From assembly GCF_001428565.1 (NCBI RefSeq), contig NZ_LMIA01000010.1, positions 370,306 to 434,305 of the forward strand: DNA of 64,000 bases, read 5' to 3'. The position numbers and the translations under genes were made by a program. This document shows, in pieces, positions 24,895-34,395 of this stretch (the stretch's first letter is position 1; every line of letters begins with the position of its first letter). The notes beneath the pieces were generated by a model. That model saw only the letters and a list, made by a program, of their open reading frames with translations, was not told the DNA's origin and ran no database searches. This DNA is from Nocardioides sp. Root190 (GTDB lineage Bacteria; Actinomycetota; Actinomycetes; Propionibacteriales; Nocardioidaceae).

Positions 24895-26195
24895 TCCTTG
24901 TCACGCTCCACGCGCGGGTACTCGCCGGTGAAGGGACCGGGCGTGACGGACTCGCCCGGCTGCGGATAGGCGTTCGACTTGTCGAGGAAGCCGGTGTTGA
25001 GGGGAAGCGGGTTGCCCTTGATCGACTGCTCGTTCAGGACGGGGAAGATCCGCAGGTAATGCCCGTTGACGTCGGAGTTCTGCAGCATGGCCGCCCAGTT
25101 GGAGATCATCGCGGCCAGGTCGCGGCCATAGGGCTCAATGAAGGCGAGCATGGGGTTGACGTCGGCCAGCGAGGCCCGGGTGGTCGGAACGATCCGGACC
25201 ACCTCCTTGGCGACGTCCGGGATGCGGTCCAGGGTGTCCGGCGCCTTGTCCAGCGTGGCGTCCAGCGAAGGCAGCAACCCACGCAGATCCTTGGTCGTCG
25301 CCGGCAGCTGCGTCAACGCCCGGCTCAGCGACGGCGCGGCCTCGCTCAGTCCCTTGGTGATCGGACGGAGGTCGACCGCCAGGGCGGAGAGATCGGTCGT
25401 CGCCTCTCGCGCAGTCGTCAGCACACCGGGCAGGGCGCGGACCGTCGCCTCGATGTCACCCTTCTGCGACGCCGTGCTCGAGGTCAGGAGCTGCGCCTGC
25501 TCGACCAGGTCGACGATGCGGCCCTGGCCGGTGTCGAGCGAGTCCATCACCCGGCCCGACGTCGAGACCAGTCGCTGGAGGTCCTGGGACTGGGCCTCGA
25601 GGGCGTCCAGGACGTCGTACCCCTCGCGTCCCAGGTTTCCCAGGCCGGTCAGGGTCTGTGCGATCTGGTCGCCGGTCTGGTCGGTGGAGGCACCCAGGGA
25701 CTGCAGCGATGCACTGAGGTCGGCACGGGTGTCCTCGTCCAGGCTGGCAAGGACGTCGTCGAGCTGGACGCTGGCGACCATGGCGTCGGCAGGCAGAGCC
25801 GCGCCGTCAGGGAGCTCGGGACCGTCACCATCGACGATCTCGACGTACGTCTCCTCGATCAGCGACTTCGACCGGAGCCTGAGCGTCACACCCTCGTGCA
25901 GGGGGGAGACGGCGTCCTCATCGATCTGGAGCACCACCTTCGCGGTGCCGTCCTCGGAATCGAGGTGGCGCACGTTGCCGACACGTACGCCGGCGACCAT
26001 CACGTCGGAGTCGTAGACGAGGTTGTCGACGTCCGCCGACTCGACCGACACCTGATAGCCGTCACCCGAGACCAGCGGCAGCCGTCCACCCATGTTGATC
26101 CACAGGTAGCCGAACAGCAGGGTGCAGACCGAGACGAAGGCCAGCACTGTCAGGAGGCGGAGCCGGGGTACGGCGGCGTGAGGGATGCGCATCAT
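24891..26195 (-). CDS. mceF: MCE-family protein, sixth (MceF position)
   Basis: A 434-residue MCE protein: an N-terminal membrane anchor (about 11-33), the MCE domain (about 45-125, with VYDSDVMVAGVRVGNVRHLD), then a long alpha-helical region to the C-terminus. These six-protein assemblies form a lipid-conducting tube across the cell envelope. It is the last of six consecutive mce genes and overlaps both neighbours by 4 bases. The C-terminal tail ends in a charged ERDKE. Confidence 0.88.
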   Translation of the reverse strand: MMRIPHAAVPRLRLLTVLAFVSVCTLLFGYLWINMGGRLPLVSGDGYQVSVESADVDNLVYDSDVMVAGVRVGNVRHLDSEDGTAKVVLQIDEDAVSPLHEGVTLRLRSKSLIEETYVEIVDGDGPELPDGAALPADAMVASVQLDDVLASLDEDTRADLSASLQSLGASTDQTGDQIAQTLTGLGNLGREGYDVLDALEAQSQDLQRLVSTSGRVMDSLDTGQGRIVDLVEQAQLLTSSTASQKGDIEATVRALPGVLTTAREATTDLSALAVDLRPITKGLSEAAPSLSRALTQLPATTKDLRGLLPSLDATLDKAPDTLDRIPDVAKEVVRIVPTTRASLADVNPMLAFIEPYGRDLAAMISNWAAMLQNSDVNGHYLRIFPVLNEQSIKGNPLPLNTGFLDKSNAYPQPGESVTPGPFTGEYPRVERDKE

Positions 26196-27424
26196 CGGTC
26201 CTTGTTGATCGGGATCGGCAGCGTGGAGAGATTCACCGAGGCCTGGCCGCGCAGGATCCCGCCGTTGGCGTCCTGGAGGCTGACGACCGACGCGGTGTTG
26301 TAGACGAAGGCCTGCAGGTCGACCATCCGGTCCACGAGCACCTGGGTCCCGAGGTCCAGTCGGGCCGCGATCGGGACGACGTCGGCGAGCGTCGGAGCGA
26401 GTGCGTTGACGAAGGGGCGCAGGTCCGCGACCACGGGCCGCAGCTGATCCACCACGGGTCGGGCACGTCGTGCCGTGTCCTCGACCTCGACGGCGACGTC
26501 ACCGAGGGACTCGAGGGCGGAGGGAAGCTCGCCGGAAGCCTTCTTGAGGTTGACCAGGGCGGGATCCAGCTCGGCACTGAGCCCAGTGACCGCGGTCGTG
26601 GCCTCACGCAGCTCGTCGGTGGCGCCGGGCAGGGCCTTCAGGGCAGCGCGGACGTCGTCGTCGTGCTCCGCCAAGGTCGTCACCGTCGTGGCGAGCGAGC
26701 TGACGAGGCGCTGCAGGCGCTCGTCGTCCTTGCCTGCCGCGGACGCGATCGACTGGAGCGCCGTGACCAGGGAGGCGAGCGACTCGCGACGCTTGGCGAG
26801 CTCCTTGACCACCGGCTTGAAGGTGGCCAGGGTCTGGTCCGCTGCATCCAAGCCTGCCGGCAGGTCAGTCGCTGCGCTGGCGAGCGCCACGTCCGACTCG
26901 CCGAGCAGGGAGGTCAGCGCCTTGCGGGTGCTCTCGTCGAGGTGGCTCAGCACCTCGTCGACCTGCACCGGGTTCGAGGTCTGCTCGACCGGGATGAGAG
27001 CTCCGTCCTCCAGCTCCCCGGCGCCCTTGGTCCCCTGGCTCATCTCGACGTACATGTCGTTGAGCGGAGTCTTCGGCCGAAGGACGAGGTGCGTGTCCTT
27101 GTAGACGGGGTGGCCCGGGTCGAGAGACAGCGTGAGACGGGCACGACCGTCGTCGGTGACGTCGGCCTCGGTGATCCGACCGACCGTGACACCCGCGATC
27201 CGGACCTCCTGGCCGTTGCCGGGGCTGATGGCAGGCACGCTGCGGAAGTCGGCCTTGAGGATCACTTCGTCCTGCCAGGGCCAGTGGACGCGCTGCTTGG
27301 CCAGGATGAAACCAGCGACGAGCAGACCGGCAACGATCAGCGCGACGATGGCGGTGATGTCGCGGCCCAGACCCGGGACGGTGCGGGCACGCTCCCACCC
27401 TCGGACGATTCGGCTCTTGATCAC
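26192..27424 (-). CDS. mceE: MCE-family protein, fifth (MceE position)
   Basis: A 410-residue MCE protein with an N-terminal anchor (about 22-43) and an MCE domain containing SPGNGQEVRIAGVTVGRI. The helical C-terminal region has repeated Leu/Ala-rich stretches. In mycobacteria the fifth protein is often a lipoprotein, but no lipobox is visible here, so anchoring is by the N-terminal helix. It overlaps both flanking mce genes by 4 bases. Confidence 0.86.
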   Translation of the reverse strand: MIKSRIVRGWERARTVPGLGRDITAIVALIVAGLLVAGFILAKQRVHWPWQDEVILKADFRSVPAISPGNGQEVRIAGVTVGRITEADVTDDGRARLTLSLDPGHPVYKDTHLVLRPKTPLNDMYVEMSQGTKGAGELEDGALIPVEQTSNPVQVDEVLSHLDESTRKALTSLLGESDVALASAATDLPAGLDAADQTLATFKPVVKELAKRRESLASLVTALQSIASAAGKDDERLQRLVSSLATTVTTLAEHDDDVRAALKALPGATDELREATTAVTGLSAELDPALVNLKKASGELPSALESLGDVAVEVEDTARRARPVVDQLRPVVADLRPFVNALAPTLADVVPIAARLDLGTQVLVDRMVDLQAFVYNTASVVSLQDANGGILRGQASVNLSTLPIPINKDR

Positions 27425-28725
27425 GGTGCTCCCTGCGGGTAGGCGAGCTGCATGAGCAGCTGCTCGAAGCTGATCGGAAGGTTCGACAAGGAGCCGGCAC
27501 CGAAACCGGGCTGGAAGTGGATGGTCGATCCGTTGCGGTCGGTCATCCGGCCGGAGTTGTTCATGCCGGCGATGAAGTCACCCGCCTCCTTGTAGAACAC
27601 GGTGTCGTTGCCGCCCTCGGCGTACACCCCGGAGCCGTGCCAATCACTGTTCACGGCATCGACGATCGGTCCCTTGACCCGGTCGAGCGTCGGCCCGTCG
27701 AGGTCCTCGAGGATCGTCGTACCGTCCACGGCCGCAGGGACCAGGTCGTCGACGAGCGGACGCAGGTCCACCAGTGCGGGGCGGAGCTCCGCCATGACCG
27801 GGCGCAGCTCCCTCAGGGCGGGGTCGAGCGCCTTGAGCGTTCTGCTGAGGCGGCGCGCTGTGGGCAGTGCGTCGTCGGACACGTCGCGCACCTCGGCCAG
27901 GCTCTTGTCGAGCGAGCCCAGCCCGGAACGGGTCGCACTCAGTGTCTCCGGAAGGTCTTCGACGGCCTCGGCGACGTCCGGGGAGGAGGCAGCGAGCGTG
28001 CTGCTCACCTCGGAAAGGCCACTCAACGCGGACTCCAGGCGCCCCCGGTTGGCGTTCAACGCCCGTGCGGTTCCATCGAGCGAGGTCACGAGGTTGCGCA
28101 GGTCCGACGGTCGCTCCCCGCGCAGGGCGGACAGCGTCACGCCGAGGGGACGCAGGGTCTCGGGGGCATCGTCGATCAGCCCGTGCACCGCCTTGCGGCC
28201 AGCCTCGTCGAGCGTCGCGTCCAGACGGCGGATCGTGCGCTGCGTGCTTGCCCGGGCCTCCGGCTTGAGCGTCTCCAGGACGCGGTCGAGCTCGACCGGA
28301 GTGGTCGTGCGGTCGACCCCGATCGCCCCGACCTCACCCGGGTCACCGCCCGGGGACAGCTCGACGTAGTAGTTGCCGCCGAGCAGGGTGGTCGGCCGGA
28401 TGGCCGCACCCGGGTCGCTGCGGAGCTTCTCCTTCACCCCCTTCTCCAGGTGCAACGTCGCCACCGCGGTGCCGTCCTTCCTGTGCTCGACATCGGTGAC
28501 GATGCCGACCGGGACGCCGGCGACCTTGACGCGGGTGACGTGGCTGCGCAGCTGGTAGTCCCTGGCGAAGGACACTCTGATGTCGTCGCCGGGGCTGAGG
28601 AATGTCATGATCTGCGTCTTCTGGAACAGCGTCACGCCGATCAGCACGAGCAGGGTGATCGCGACGACGCCGACGCGCGGCGCCGAGAATCGTTCGAAGC
28701 GGTGCAGGGCCTTGGTCAGCATCAT
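27421..28725 (-). CDS. mceD: MCE-family protein, fourth (MceD position)
   Basis: A 434-residue MCE protein with an N-terminal helix (about 18-34) and an MCE domain carrying VTRVKVAGVPVGIVTDVEH and a GGNYYVELSPGG segment. A long helical tail follows, with predicted coiled-coil character. The start overlaps the stop of the third mce gene. It ends with FEQLLMQLAYPQGAP. Confidence 0.86.
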   Translation of the reverse strand: MMLTKALHRFERFSAPRVGVVAITLLVLIGVTLFQKTQIMTFLSPGDDIRVSFARDYQLRSHVTRVKVAGVPVGIVTDVEHRKDGTAVATLHLEKGVKEKLRSDPGAAIRPTTLLGGNYYVELSPGGDPGEVGAIGVDRTTTPVELDRVLETLKPEARASTQRTIRRLDATLDEAGRKAVHGLIDDAPETLRPLGVTLSALRGERPSDLRNLVTSLDGTARALNANRGRLESALSGLSEVSSTLAASSPDVAEAVEDLPETLSATRSGLGSLDKSLAEVRDVSDDALPTARRLSRTLKALDPALRELRPVMAELRPALVDLRPLVDDLVPAAVDGTTILEDLDGPTLDRVKGPIVDAVNSDWHGSGVYAEGGNDTVFYKEAGDFIAGMNNSGRMTDRNGSTIHFQPGFGAGSLSNLPISFEQLLMQLAYPQGAP

Positions 28726-29984
28726 CGGCTCCCGAGGAGGGTCGTTGCACGGTCGCCGTCGGCCTCGCCGGGCGCAGGGTACGGGTTGCGGTGCACCAGC
28801 GGATCCTTGATCGGAAGGACGCCGGTGATGGACTCGGGACGGACGACCAGGGTGATCCGCAGCGAGTGGCCGGACTTGTCGCCGTACTGGTTGGCGCTGT
28901 TCCAGCGCTCGAAGAAGCGGATCAGCTCAGGCGTGTACGGCGCGAGCACCGCGGTGAGTCCCGACGCGCTGGCGAAGGTCTTCTCCAACCGGTCGGCGAG
29001 CGGACGGGCATCGTCCATCGCACCCGCCAGGGCGCTGACCGCAGGGGTCGCGTCCTTCGCTACGGCCGGCACCTTGTCGAGGACGGGTCGTCCTTCGCGC
29101 AGCACCGCTCGCAGGCTCGGGGTGGCCTGGCCCAGCGCGTTCGCGCCGGGACGGAGGGTCCGCATGCCCGAGTCGAGCTGCTCCAGCGGACCGCGCAGGT
29201 CCTTGAGCGCCTGGGTGGTGGTCTCGAGTGCCGGCGCGGCGTTCTCGATCGTGTTCTCGAGCGGAGCGCCGTCGTCGACGCCGAGGGCGTCCATCGTCGT
29301 GGCCATGTCCTTCATCAGTGCCCCCACCTCGTCGGTCCGGCCCTCGAAGCGGCCGGAGAGGGTCTGCGAGGACCGAAGGAGCTCGTCGAGCTCGGCCCCG
29401 GGAGCCGCGAGGGACCGGGCGAGGACCCTCAGGTCCGACAGCAGCTCGGGCGCGGCATTGAGGACGTCGGCCAGGTCCGGTGCGTGGCCCGCCGCGCCGG
29501 TGCCGGTCTCGAAGAGCAGCGAGGCGGTCGCCTTGCGGGTCGGGTCGTCCAGGACCGAGAGGACCTGGTCGAGGTTGACCGGGGAGGTGACTCCGGCATC
29601 GTCCAGCTTGCCGCCCTCGGGCAGCTGGCCGGCAGCGGACTTGCCGGGGTTGAGCATCACGAAGTTCTGTCCCAGGGCGGAGCGGGCGACGACCGACGCG
29701 GTGGCATCCCGGTAGACGTCCTGGTCGGTGTCCAGCTGCACGACGACCTTCGCGCGGCCGTCCTCGAACCTGATCGATCGGACCTGACCGATCCGGACAC
29801 TCGCGGTGCGGACATCGTCACCCTCACGGAGACCACCCACGTCGTCGAAGGAGGCGCTTGCTGTGCGGAAGGACTGGCCGGGAAGACCGGTGCTCGCGGT
29901 GAGCGAGAGGTAGAGCGCCAGGACGAGGCCGGCGATGACGCCGATCCCGACGAGGCGGATCACGTTGGTGGATGCCAGGCGCAT
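28722..29984 (-). CDS. mceC: MCE-family protein, third (MceC position)
   Basis: A 420-residue MCE protein with an N-terminal helix (about 10-28) and an MCE domain including GLREGDDVRTASVRIGQVRSI and ALGQNFVMLNPG. A helical tail follows. It is separated from the second mce gene by 3 bases and overlaps the fourth by 4. The C-terminus contains LVHRNPYPAPGE, similar in kind to the ends of other MCE proteins in this cluster. Confidence 0.86.
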   Translation of the reverse strand: MRLASTNVIRLVGIGVIAGLVLALYLSLTASTGLPGQSFRTASASFDDVGGLREGDDVRTASVRIGQVRSIRFEDGRAKVVVQLDTDQDVYRDATASVVARSALGQNFVMLNPGKSAAGQLPEGGKLDDAGVTSPVNLDQVLSVLDDPTRKATASLLFETGTGAAGHAPDLADVLNAAPELLSDLRVLARSLAAPGAELDELLRSSQTLSGRFEGRTDEVGALMKDMATTMDALGVDDGAPLENTIENAAPALETTTQALKDLRGPLEQLDSGMRTLRPGANALGQATPSLRAVLREGRPVLDKVPAVAKDATPAVSALAGAMDDARPLADRLEKTFASASGLTAVLAPYTPELIRFFERWNSANQYGDKSGHSLRITLVVRPESITGVLPIKDPLVHRNPYPAPGEADGDRATTLLGSR

Positions 29985-29987
29985 GGC

Positions 29988-31400
29988 TCAGCGCCCTCCG
30001 ATCAGGTAGGACAGGAGGTTCTCCTCCTGGGACGAGGTGAGACCGGTCGCGCTGCCACCGGTCGCGGCCCGGCTGGACTTCTTGCCGCCGAGACCCCCGA
30101 GGAGTCCCTCGAGCGGTGCGGAGAGTCCGCCGAGCCCGCTCAGGAGACCCTGGAGCGGCGCGATGACGTTGGGCTTCTTCCCGGTGTCCTTGGTGCCGGT
30201 CGATGGCTTCACCGGCGCCGCGTCCGGGCTGTTCGGGAGGAGACCGGTGAGGATCTCGGTCGTGACGACCACATGGGCACGGAAGTAGTGGGACAGCCCG
30301 TCCTGACCGTTGGTGGTCAGCGCCCAGAACTTGACGAAGTCAAGGATGGTCGTGAGGTTGTCGAGCGCCTTGGTCGCGATCCGGCGGCCATTGTCGGCGG
30401 TCGACTCCATCTCGGGCGACAGGCCGGCGAGGGACTCGGCGACCGGACGGGCCCGGTCGAGCAGGACCTCCGCCTTGTCCAGCACCGGGTCGAGCCCGTT
30501 GAGCGCCGGCTCGGCGCTCTTGGAGAACCCCTTCAGCTCCTTGCTGATCTTGACCAGGTTCTGGGTGGCCGGACGCAGCGCGGCGAGAACCGGCGCCGTC
30601 GACCCCGCTGCCCCCGACAGTGCGGACAGTGTCGTCTGCGCCTCCCGCAGTGCGGCGGGGAGACGCTCGAGGGTCTGGCCGAGCTCGGAGTCGCTGCGGG
30701 CCGTCGCACCCAGGGTGCGGTCGGTCGCGTCGATCAGCTGGTCCAGCTGCTTGCCGTCGTCGATCGCGATCTGCTCGGCAACCGGGGTGACCGAGTCGAT
30801 CAGCTGCTGGATGACGGCGTTCTGGTCGTTCAGGATCCGGCCGAGACGGTCGGTGTCCTTCAGCGCCGGGGCGAGCGCCTTGATGGCCTCGTCCGCCTTC
30901 TCGCCCTTGCCGAGCATCCCCTGGCCGAGGGTGGTGACGAGCATGGACAGTGCCGTGCCGGTCGGTGCGTCGACCATGTTCAGGACCTCGTCCAGGTCGG
31001 TGGCCCGGCTGGTCTGCTCGAGCGGCAGCGAGCCGCCGTCCGCAAGGACCTCGGCCTTCGGCGTACCCCGGTCCAGCTCGACGAAGCGCTCGCCCAGCAG
31101 ACCGACGGGCCGCACCCGGGCGCTGGCATCCACATGGATCGGGAGCACCTCGTCATCGAGGACGAGTCCGACCTTGGCGATGCCCTTCTCGACCTTGATC
31201 GAGCCGATGGTGCCGACCTTGACGCCCGAGGCCTTGACGTCGTTGCCCTTGATCAGCGGGCTGGCGTCGGTGAAGTAGACGTACACGTCCGGGTCTTCCT
31301 CGGACATCATGTCGATCGTGGTCCGGCCGGTGATGGACAGGCCCAGGACAGCCGCGATGGCGACCGCGGCGAACCTGATCTGGGTGGGGCTGGCCATCAC
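29988..31400 (-). CDS. mceB: MCE-family protein, second (MceB position)
   Basis: A 470-residue MCE protein, the longest of the six, with an N-terminal helix and an MCE domain containing KGNDVKASGVKVGTIGSIKV. After the helical part it carries a Gly/Leu-rich C-terminal segment (about 405-450; LLSGLGGLSAPLEGLLGGLGG) absent from the other five. Its ATG overlaps the first mce gene stop by 4 bases. Confidence 0.86.
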   Translation of the reverse strand: MMASPTQIRFAAVAIAAVLGLSITGRTTIDMMSEEDPDVYVYFTDASPLIKGNDVKASGVKVGTIGSIKVEKGIAKVGLVLDDEVLPIHVDASARVRPVGLLGERFVELDRGTPKAEVLADGGSLPLEQTSRATDLDEVLNMVDAPTGTALSMLVTTLGQGMLGKGEKADEAIKALAPALKDTDRLGRILNDQNAVIQQLIDSVTPVAEQIAIDDGKQLDQLIDATDRTLGATARSDSELGQTLERLPAALREAQTTLSALSGAAGSTAPVLAALRPATQNLVKISKELKGFSKSAEPALNGLDPVLDKAEVLLDRARPVAESLAGLSPEMESTADNGRRIATKALDNLTTILDFVKFWALTTNGQDGLSHYFRAHVVVTTEILTGLLPNSPDAAPVKPSTGTKDTGKKPNVIAPLQGLLSGLGGLSAPLEGLLGGLGGKKSSRAATGGSATGLTSSQEENLLSYLIGGR

Positions 31401-32626
31401 TGCATCTCGCTTCCATGGGCGTCGGTCCAGGGCTGACCCTCGGACTCACCCGGCTGCCGGTTCAGCTTCCGGGTGATCCCGGGCGGCACGATGTTCGGCA
31501 TGTGCACGAGGCTGGTGGCACCTTCCGTGATGAACGCGCGCAGGTAGTGACCGTTCGCGTCGTAGTTGGCAGCGGCGGAACCCCAGTTGGAGAGCCAACC
31601 GACCAGCTCCGGCGTGTAGGGCCGCAGGTAGGTCAGCGCCGGCCCGAGGTCTGCGAGCACCTGGTTGGCCTGTGGGAGGACGCTGTCCGCTCCGTCGAGC
31701 AGCGCTGGGGTGTGGTCGAGCAGGGATTGGACCGACGCCAGGGTCGGCCGGAGCTGGGCGATGGTGGGGCGCAGGTCCTTCAGCACCGGCTCCAGCTGCT
31801 CGGCGACACCGGGCAGCTGCTTCATGCCCGGCGCCAGGGCCTTGAGCAGGGGGGTCGCGGCGTCGACGGTGCCCGGGACGTCCCGCAGCGTGGCCTCCGC
31901 GGTCTCCAGCGTGTCCGGCAGGTCCGCCAGGGCCTTGGAGAGCTGGCTCCGGTTGGCGGCAATGGTGCCGGTGGCCGTGGTCAGGTCGGTGATCGTCGAC
32001 TCGACCTCGCTGTCGTGCTCGTCCAGCGTCGTCATCAAGGTGGAGAGCCGGGTGACGAGCTTGCGGATCGTCGGTCCGTCGTTGCCGACGGCTTCGAGCA
32101 CCTGCCCGAGTGCCTCGACCGCAGGCCCGAGCGACTGGACGGTCGACTGGACCTCGCCCTCCTTGCCGTCGAGCGTGGTGGAGAGTCGGTCGAGCAGGCT
32201 CTGGAGCCTGGTCCGCGTGGGCGCGTCGAGCGCCGCGAGCACCTGGTCCAGCTCGACCCGGTCGACGGAGCCCTCGACCAGCGCGCCGTCGGCCAGGCTG
32301 GGAGCGGCGTCCTCGCCCGGGAAGAGCTCGAGGATGCGTTCACCGAGCAGCGCCTTGTAGGAGACGCGCGCAGTGGTGCCGTCATGCAGCGGTGCGTAGT
32401 CCTCCTCGAGCGCCACCGTCACGACGGCCTTGCCGTCACGGGTGTCGAGCTCCTTGACGCGACCCGCGGTGGCGCCGTCGATCTCGACCTCGGATCCCTT
32501 GACCAGGTTCGTGGCCGCAGGAAGGACGACGTCGACGGTGTAGCCGTCTCCGTCGCCCGTCGCGACTGCGACGGTCGCGACCAGAATGGCCCCCACGCCG
32601 AGCGCTGCGAAGAGTGTCCGTGGCAT
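31397..32626 (-). CDS. mceA: MCE-family protein, first (MceA position)
   Basis: A 409-residue MCE protein with a short N-terminal membrane segment (about 5-23) and an MCE domain including LVKGSEVEIDGATAGRVKEL and ALLGERILELFPG. A helical tail follows. It begins 1 base after the ATPase stop. As the first of six it takes the MceA position; which lipid the system imports (steroid, fatty acid or other) cannot be told from the sequence. Confidence 0.87.
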   Translation of the reverse strand: MPRTLFAALGVGAILVATVAVATGDGDGYTVDVVLPAATNLVKGSEVEIDGATAGRVKELDTRDGKAVVTVALEEDYAPLHDGTTARVSYKALLGERILELFPGEDAAPSLADGALVEGSVDRVELDQVLAALDAPTRTRLQSLLDRLSTTLDGKEGEVQSTVQSLGPAVEALGQVLEAVGNDGPTIRKLVTRLSTLMTTLDEHDSEVESTITDLTTATGTIAANRSQLSKALADLPDTLETAEATLRDVPGTVDAATPLLKALAPGMKQLPGVAEQLEPVLKDLRPTIAQLRPTLASVQSLLDHTPALLDGADSVLPQANQVLADLGPALTYLRPYTPELVGWLSNWGSAAANYDANGHYLRAFITEGATSLVHMPNIVPPGITRKLNRQPGESEGQPWTDAHGSEMQ

Positions 32627-32627
32627 G

Positions 32628-33449
32628 TCAGTCCATCCCGAGCGGACCGGCGGACTTGCCAGCCAGGAACTGCCGCACGAACGGGTCGTCGCTGTTGAAC
32701 GCCTCGTCGCAGTCGCCGTAGTGGATCAACTTGCCCTGCCAGATCATGCCCACGTAATCGCTGACCGCGCGCGCAGCCGAGATGTTGTGGGTGACCAGCA
32801 GGTAGGTGCCGCCGTGCTCCTCGTGCATCTGCTGGATCAGGTCACAGAGCAGGCTGGTGCGCACCGGGTCCAGACCGGAGTCGGGCTCGTCGAACAGGAC
32901 GATGTCGGGGTTCATGATGAGTCCGCGGGCGAAGCCGGCGCGCTTGCGCATGCCGCCGGAGACCTCGGTCGGCAGCTTGTGCGCCGAACGCTCGAGACCG
33001 ACCTCCTGCAGGCGGCTCATCACCAGGTCACCGATCTCGGTCTCCGACATGTCGGTGTGCTTGCGCAGCGGGAAGGCGACGTTGTCGAAGATGTTCATCG
33101 ACCCGAAGAGGGCACCGTCCTGGAAGAGAACCCCGAAACGCTTGCGCAGCTCGTAGCGCTCGTCCTCACTGGCCTTCCAGATGTCCTGACCGAAGACCAC
33201 CACCTCGCCCTGGTCGGGCTCGAGCAACCCGACGAGGTGCTTGAGCAGGACGCTTTTTCCCGTGCCGGACGGACCCATCACCGTCGTGATGGCGCCGTCG
33301 ACGAACGCGATGTCAAGGCCCTGGAGGACCTTGAAGTCGCCGAACGTCTTGTGGAGGTCGTGGACCTGCATGGTCGCGGTTCGCCCAGCCATCGCAGCAT
33401 GGAGACCAGCGGTCGCCGTTGCAGTGGTCTCGAGAAGCGTGGTGTTCAT
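32628..33449 (-). CDS. mceG: ABC transporter ATP-binding protein of the Mce system (MceG/Mkl/MlaF-like)
   Basis: A 273-residue ATPase that energises the Mce importer. Walker A is GPSGTGKS near residue 59, the signature is VSGGMRKRAGFARGL, and Walker B is DIVLFDEPDSGLDP. The Q-loop LFQDGALFGSMNIFDNVAFPL matches the MlaF/Mkl type. In mycobacteria this gene is usually unlinked to mce operons, whereas here it lies between the permeases and mceA, which suggests a self-contained unit. The ATG at 33449 has GGAG upstream; the first 26 residues are an unmatched leader. Confidence 0.92.
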   Translation of the reverse strand: MNTTLLETTATATAGLHAAMAGRTATMQVHDLHKTFGDFKVLQGLDIAFVDGAITTVMGPSGTGKSVLLKHLVGLLEPDQGEVVVFGQDIWKASEDERYELRKRFGVLFQDGALFGSMNIFDNVAFPLRKHTDMSETEIGDLVMSRLQEVGLERSAHKLPTEVSGGMRKRAGFARGLIMNPDIVLFDEPDSGLDPVRTSLLCDLIQQMHEEHGGTYLLVTHNISAARAVSDYVGMIWQGKLIHYGDCDEAFNSDDPFVRQFLAGKSAGPLGMD

Positions 33450-33515
33450 GGTGACTCCATGGGTCGGATGTCGGAGGGAGCTGATCGAAAGCGGGGCGGC
33501 CGGGCAACCCGGCCA

Positions 33516-34385
33516 CTAATTCGCAATCGGTGCGTTGGGCGAGAGGCCCCAGAAGAGTTGGGTGGTCAGGAGTCCGATCACGTGGATCAGGACCATGTTG
33601 ACCATCATCGATTTGGCGGTGTTCACACCGACGCCGACTGGTCCGCCCTTCGCCGTGTAGCCGTAGTAGCAGCCGACGATCACGATCGTGGTGCCCATCA
33701 ACATCACCTTGATGAGCGAGAAGGCGAAGTCGGCCGGATTCTGGAACAGCCAGAAGATCAGCGAGTACCCACCCGGCGAGACGCTGCCGTACTGGAAGAC
33801 CACGACGAGCCACTGGGAGAGATACATGAAGCCCAGGCCGACGAAGTACAGGAACGGCATGGCGATCCAGGCCGCGACCAGGCGAGTACCGATCAGGTAG
33901 CTGCGGGACTTGATGCCCATGACCTCCATCGCGTCGATCTCCTCGGCGATGCGCATGGAGCCGATCTCGGCGACCAGACCGCACCCGACCTTGGCCGCGA
34001 GGATGTAACCCCACATGTACGGGGCCATCTCGCGCAGGCTGCAGTACGCGGTGAAGACGCCGGAGTACAGCGGCGCACCGATCGCGCGCAGGGTGTAGTT
34101 CGCCTCAGTCCCGCAGACCGTGCCGATGACGAACTCCATCATCCAGATGATCAGTCCACTGGCGAGGATGAGGATGCCGCACTGACGGAACACCTCGGCG
34201 GTGTACAGCCGGACCCGGGGCAGCTCCCGGAAGGTCTGGGCGGCGAACTGGGCGATCTCTCCGGCCGTACCGAAGGCGGCCTTGGTACTGGCCATCATCG
34301 ATGCGGCGCTGATCTCGACGTCCTCCTTCTTCGGAGGCGGCGGGGGCGCGTCGGGAGCGGGCGCCTTGTTGAGTTCGATGGTCAC
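33516..34385 (-). CDS. yrbEB: MlaE/YrbE-type permease B of the Mce system
   Basis: A 289-residue integral membrane protein of the MlaE family with five or six hydrophobic segments. The family EQ-loop-like region is GSMRIAEEIDAMEVMGIKSRSYLIGTR. The N-terminus has a proline-rich, lysine-containing cytoplasmic stretch (about 1-22). With the first permease and the ATPase it forms the inner-membrane motor of the Mce importer. It is 10 bases downstream of permease A; 66 bases separate it from the ATPase gene. Confidence 0.92.
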   Translation of the reverse strand: MTIELNKAPAPDAPPPPPKKEDVEISAASMMASTKAAFGTAGEIAQFAAQTFRELPRVRLYTAEVFRQCGILILASGLIIWMMEFVIGTVCGTEANYTLRAIGAPLYSGVFTAYCSLREMAPYMWGYILAAKVGCGLVAEIGSMRIAEEIDAMEVMGIKSRSYLIGTRLVAAWIAMPFLYFVGLGFMYLSQWLVVVFQYGSVSPGGYSLIFWLFQNPADFAFSLIKVMLMGTTIVIVGCYYGYTAKGGPVGVGVNTAKSMMVNMVLIHVIGLLTTQLFWGLSPNAPIAN

Positions 34386-34395
34386 GGTCGCGGCC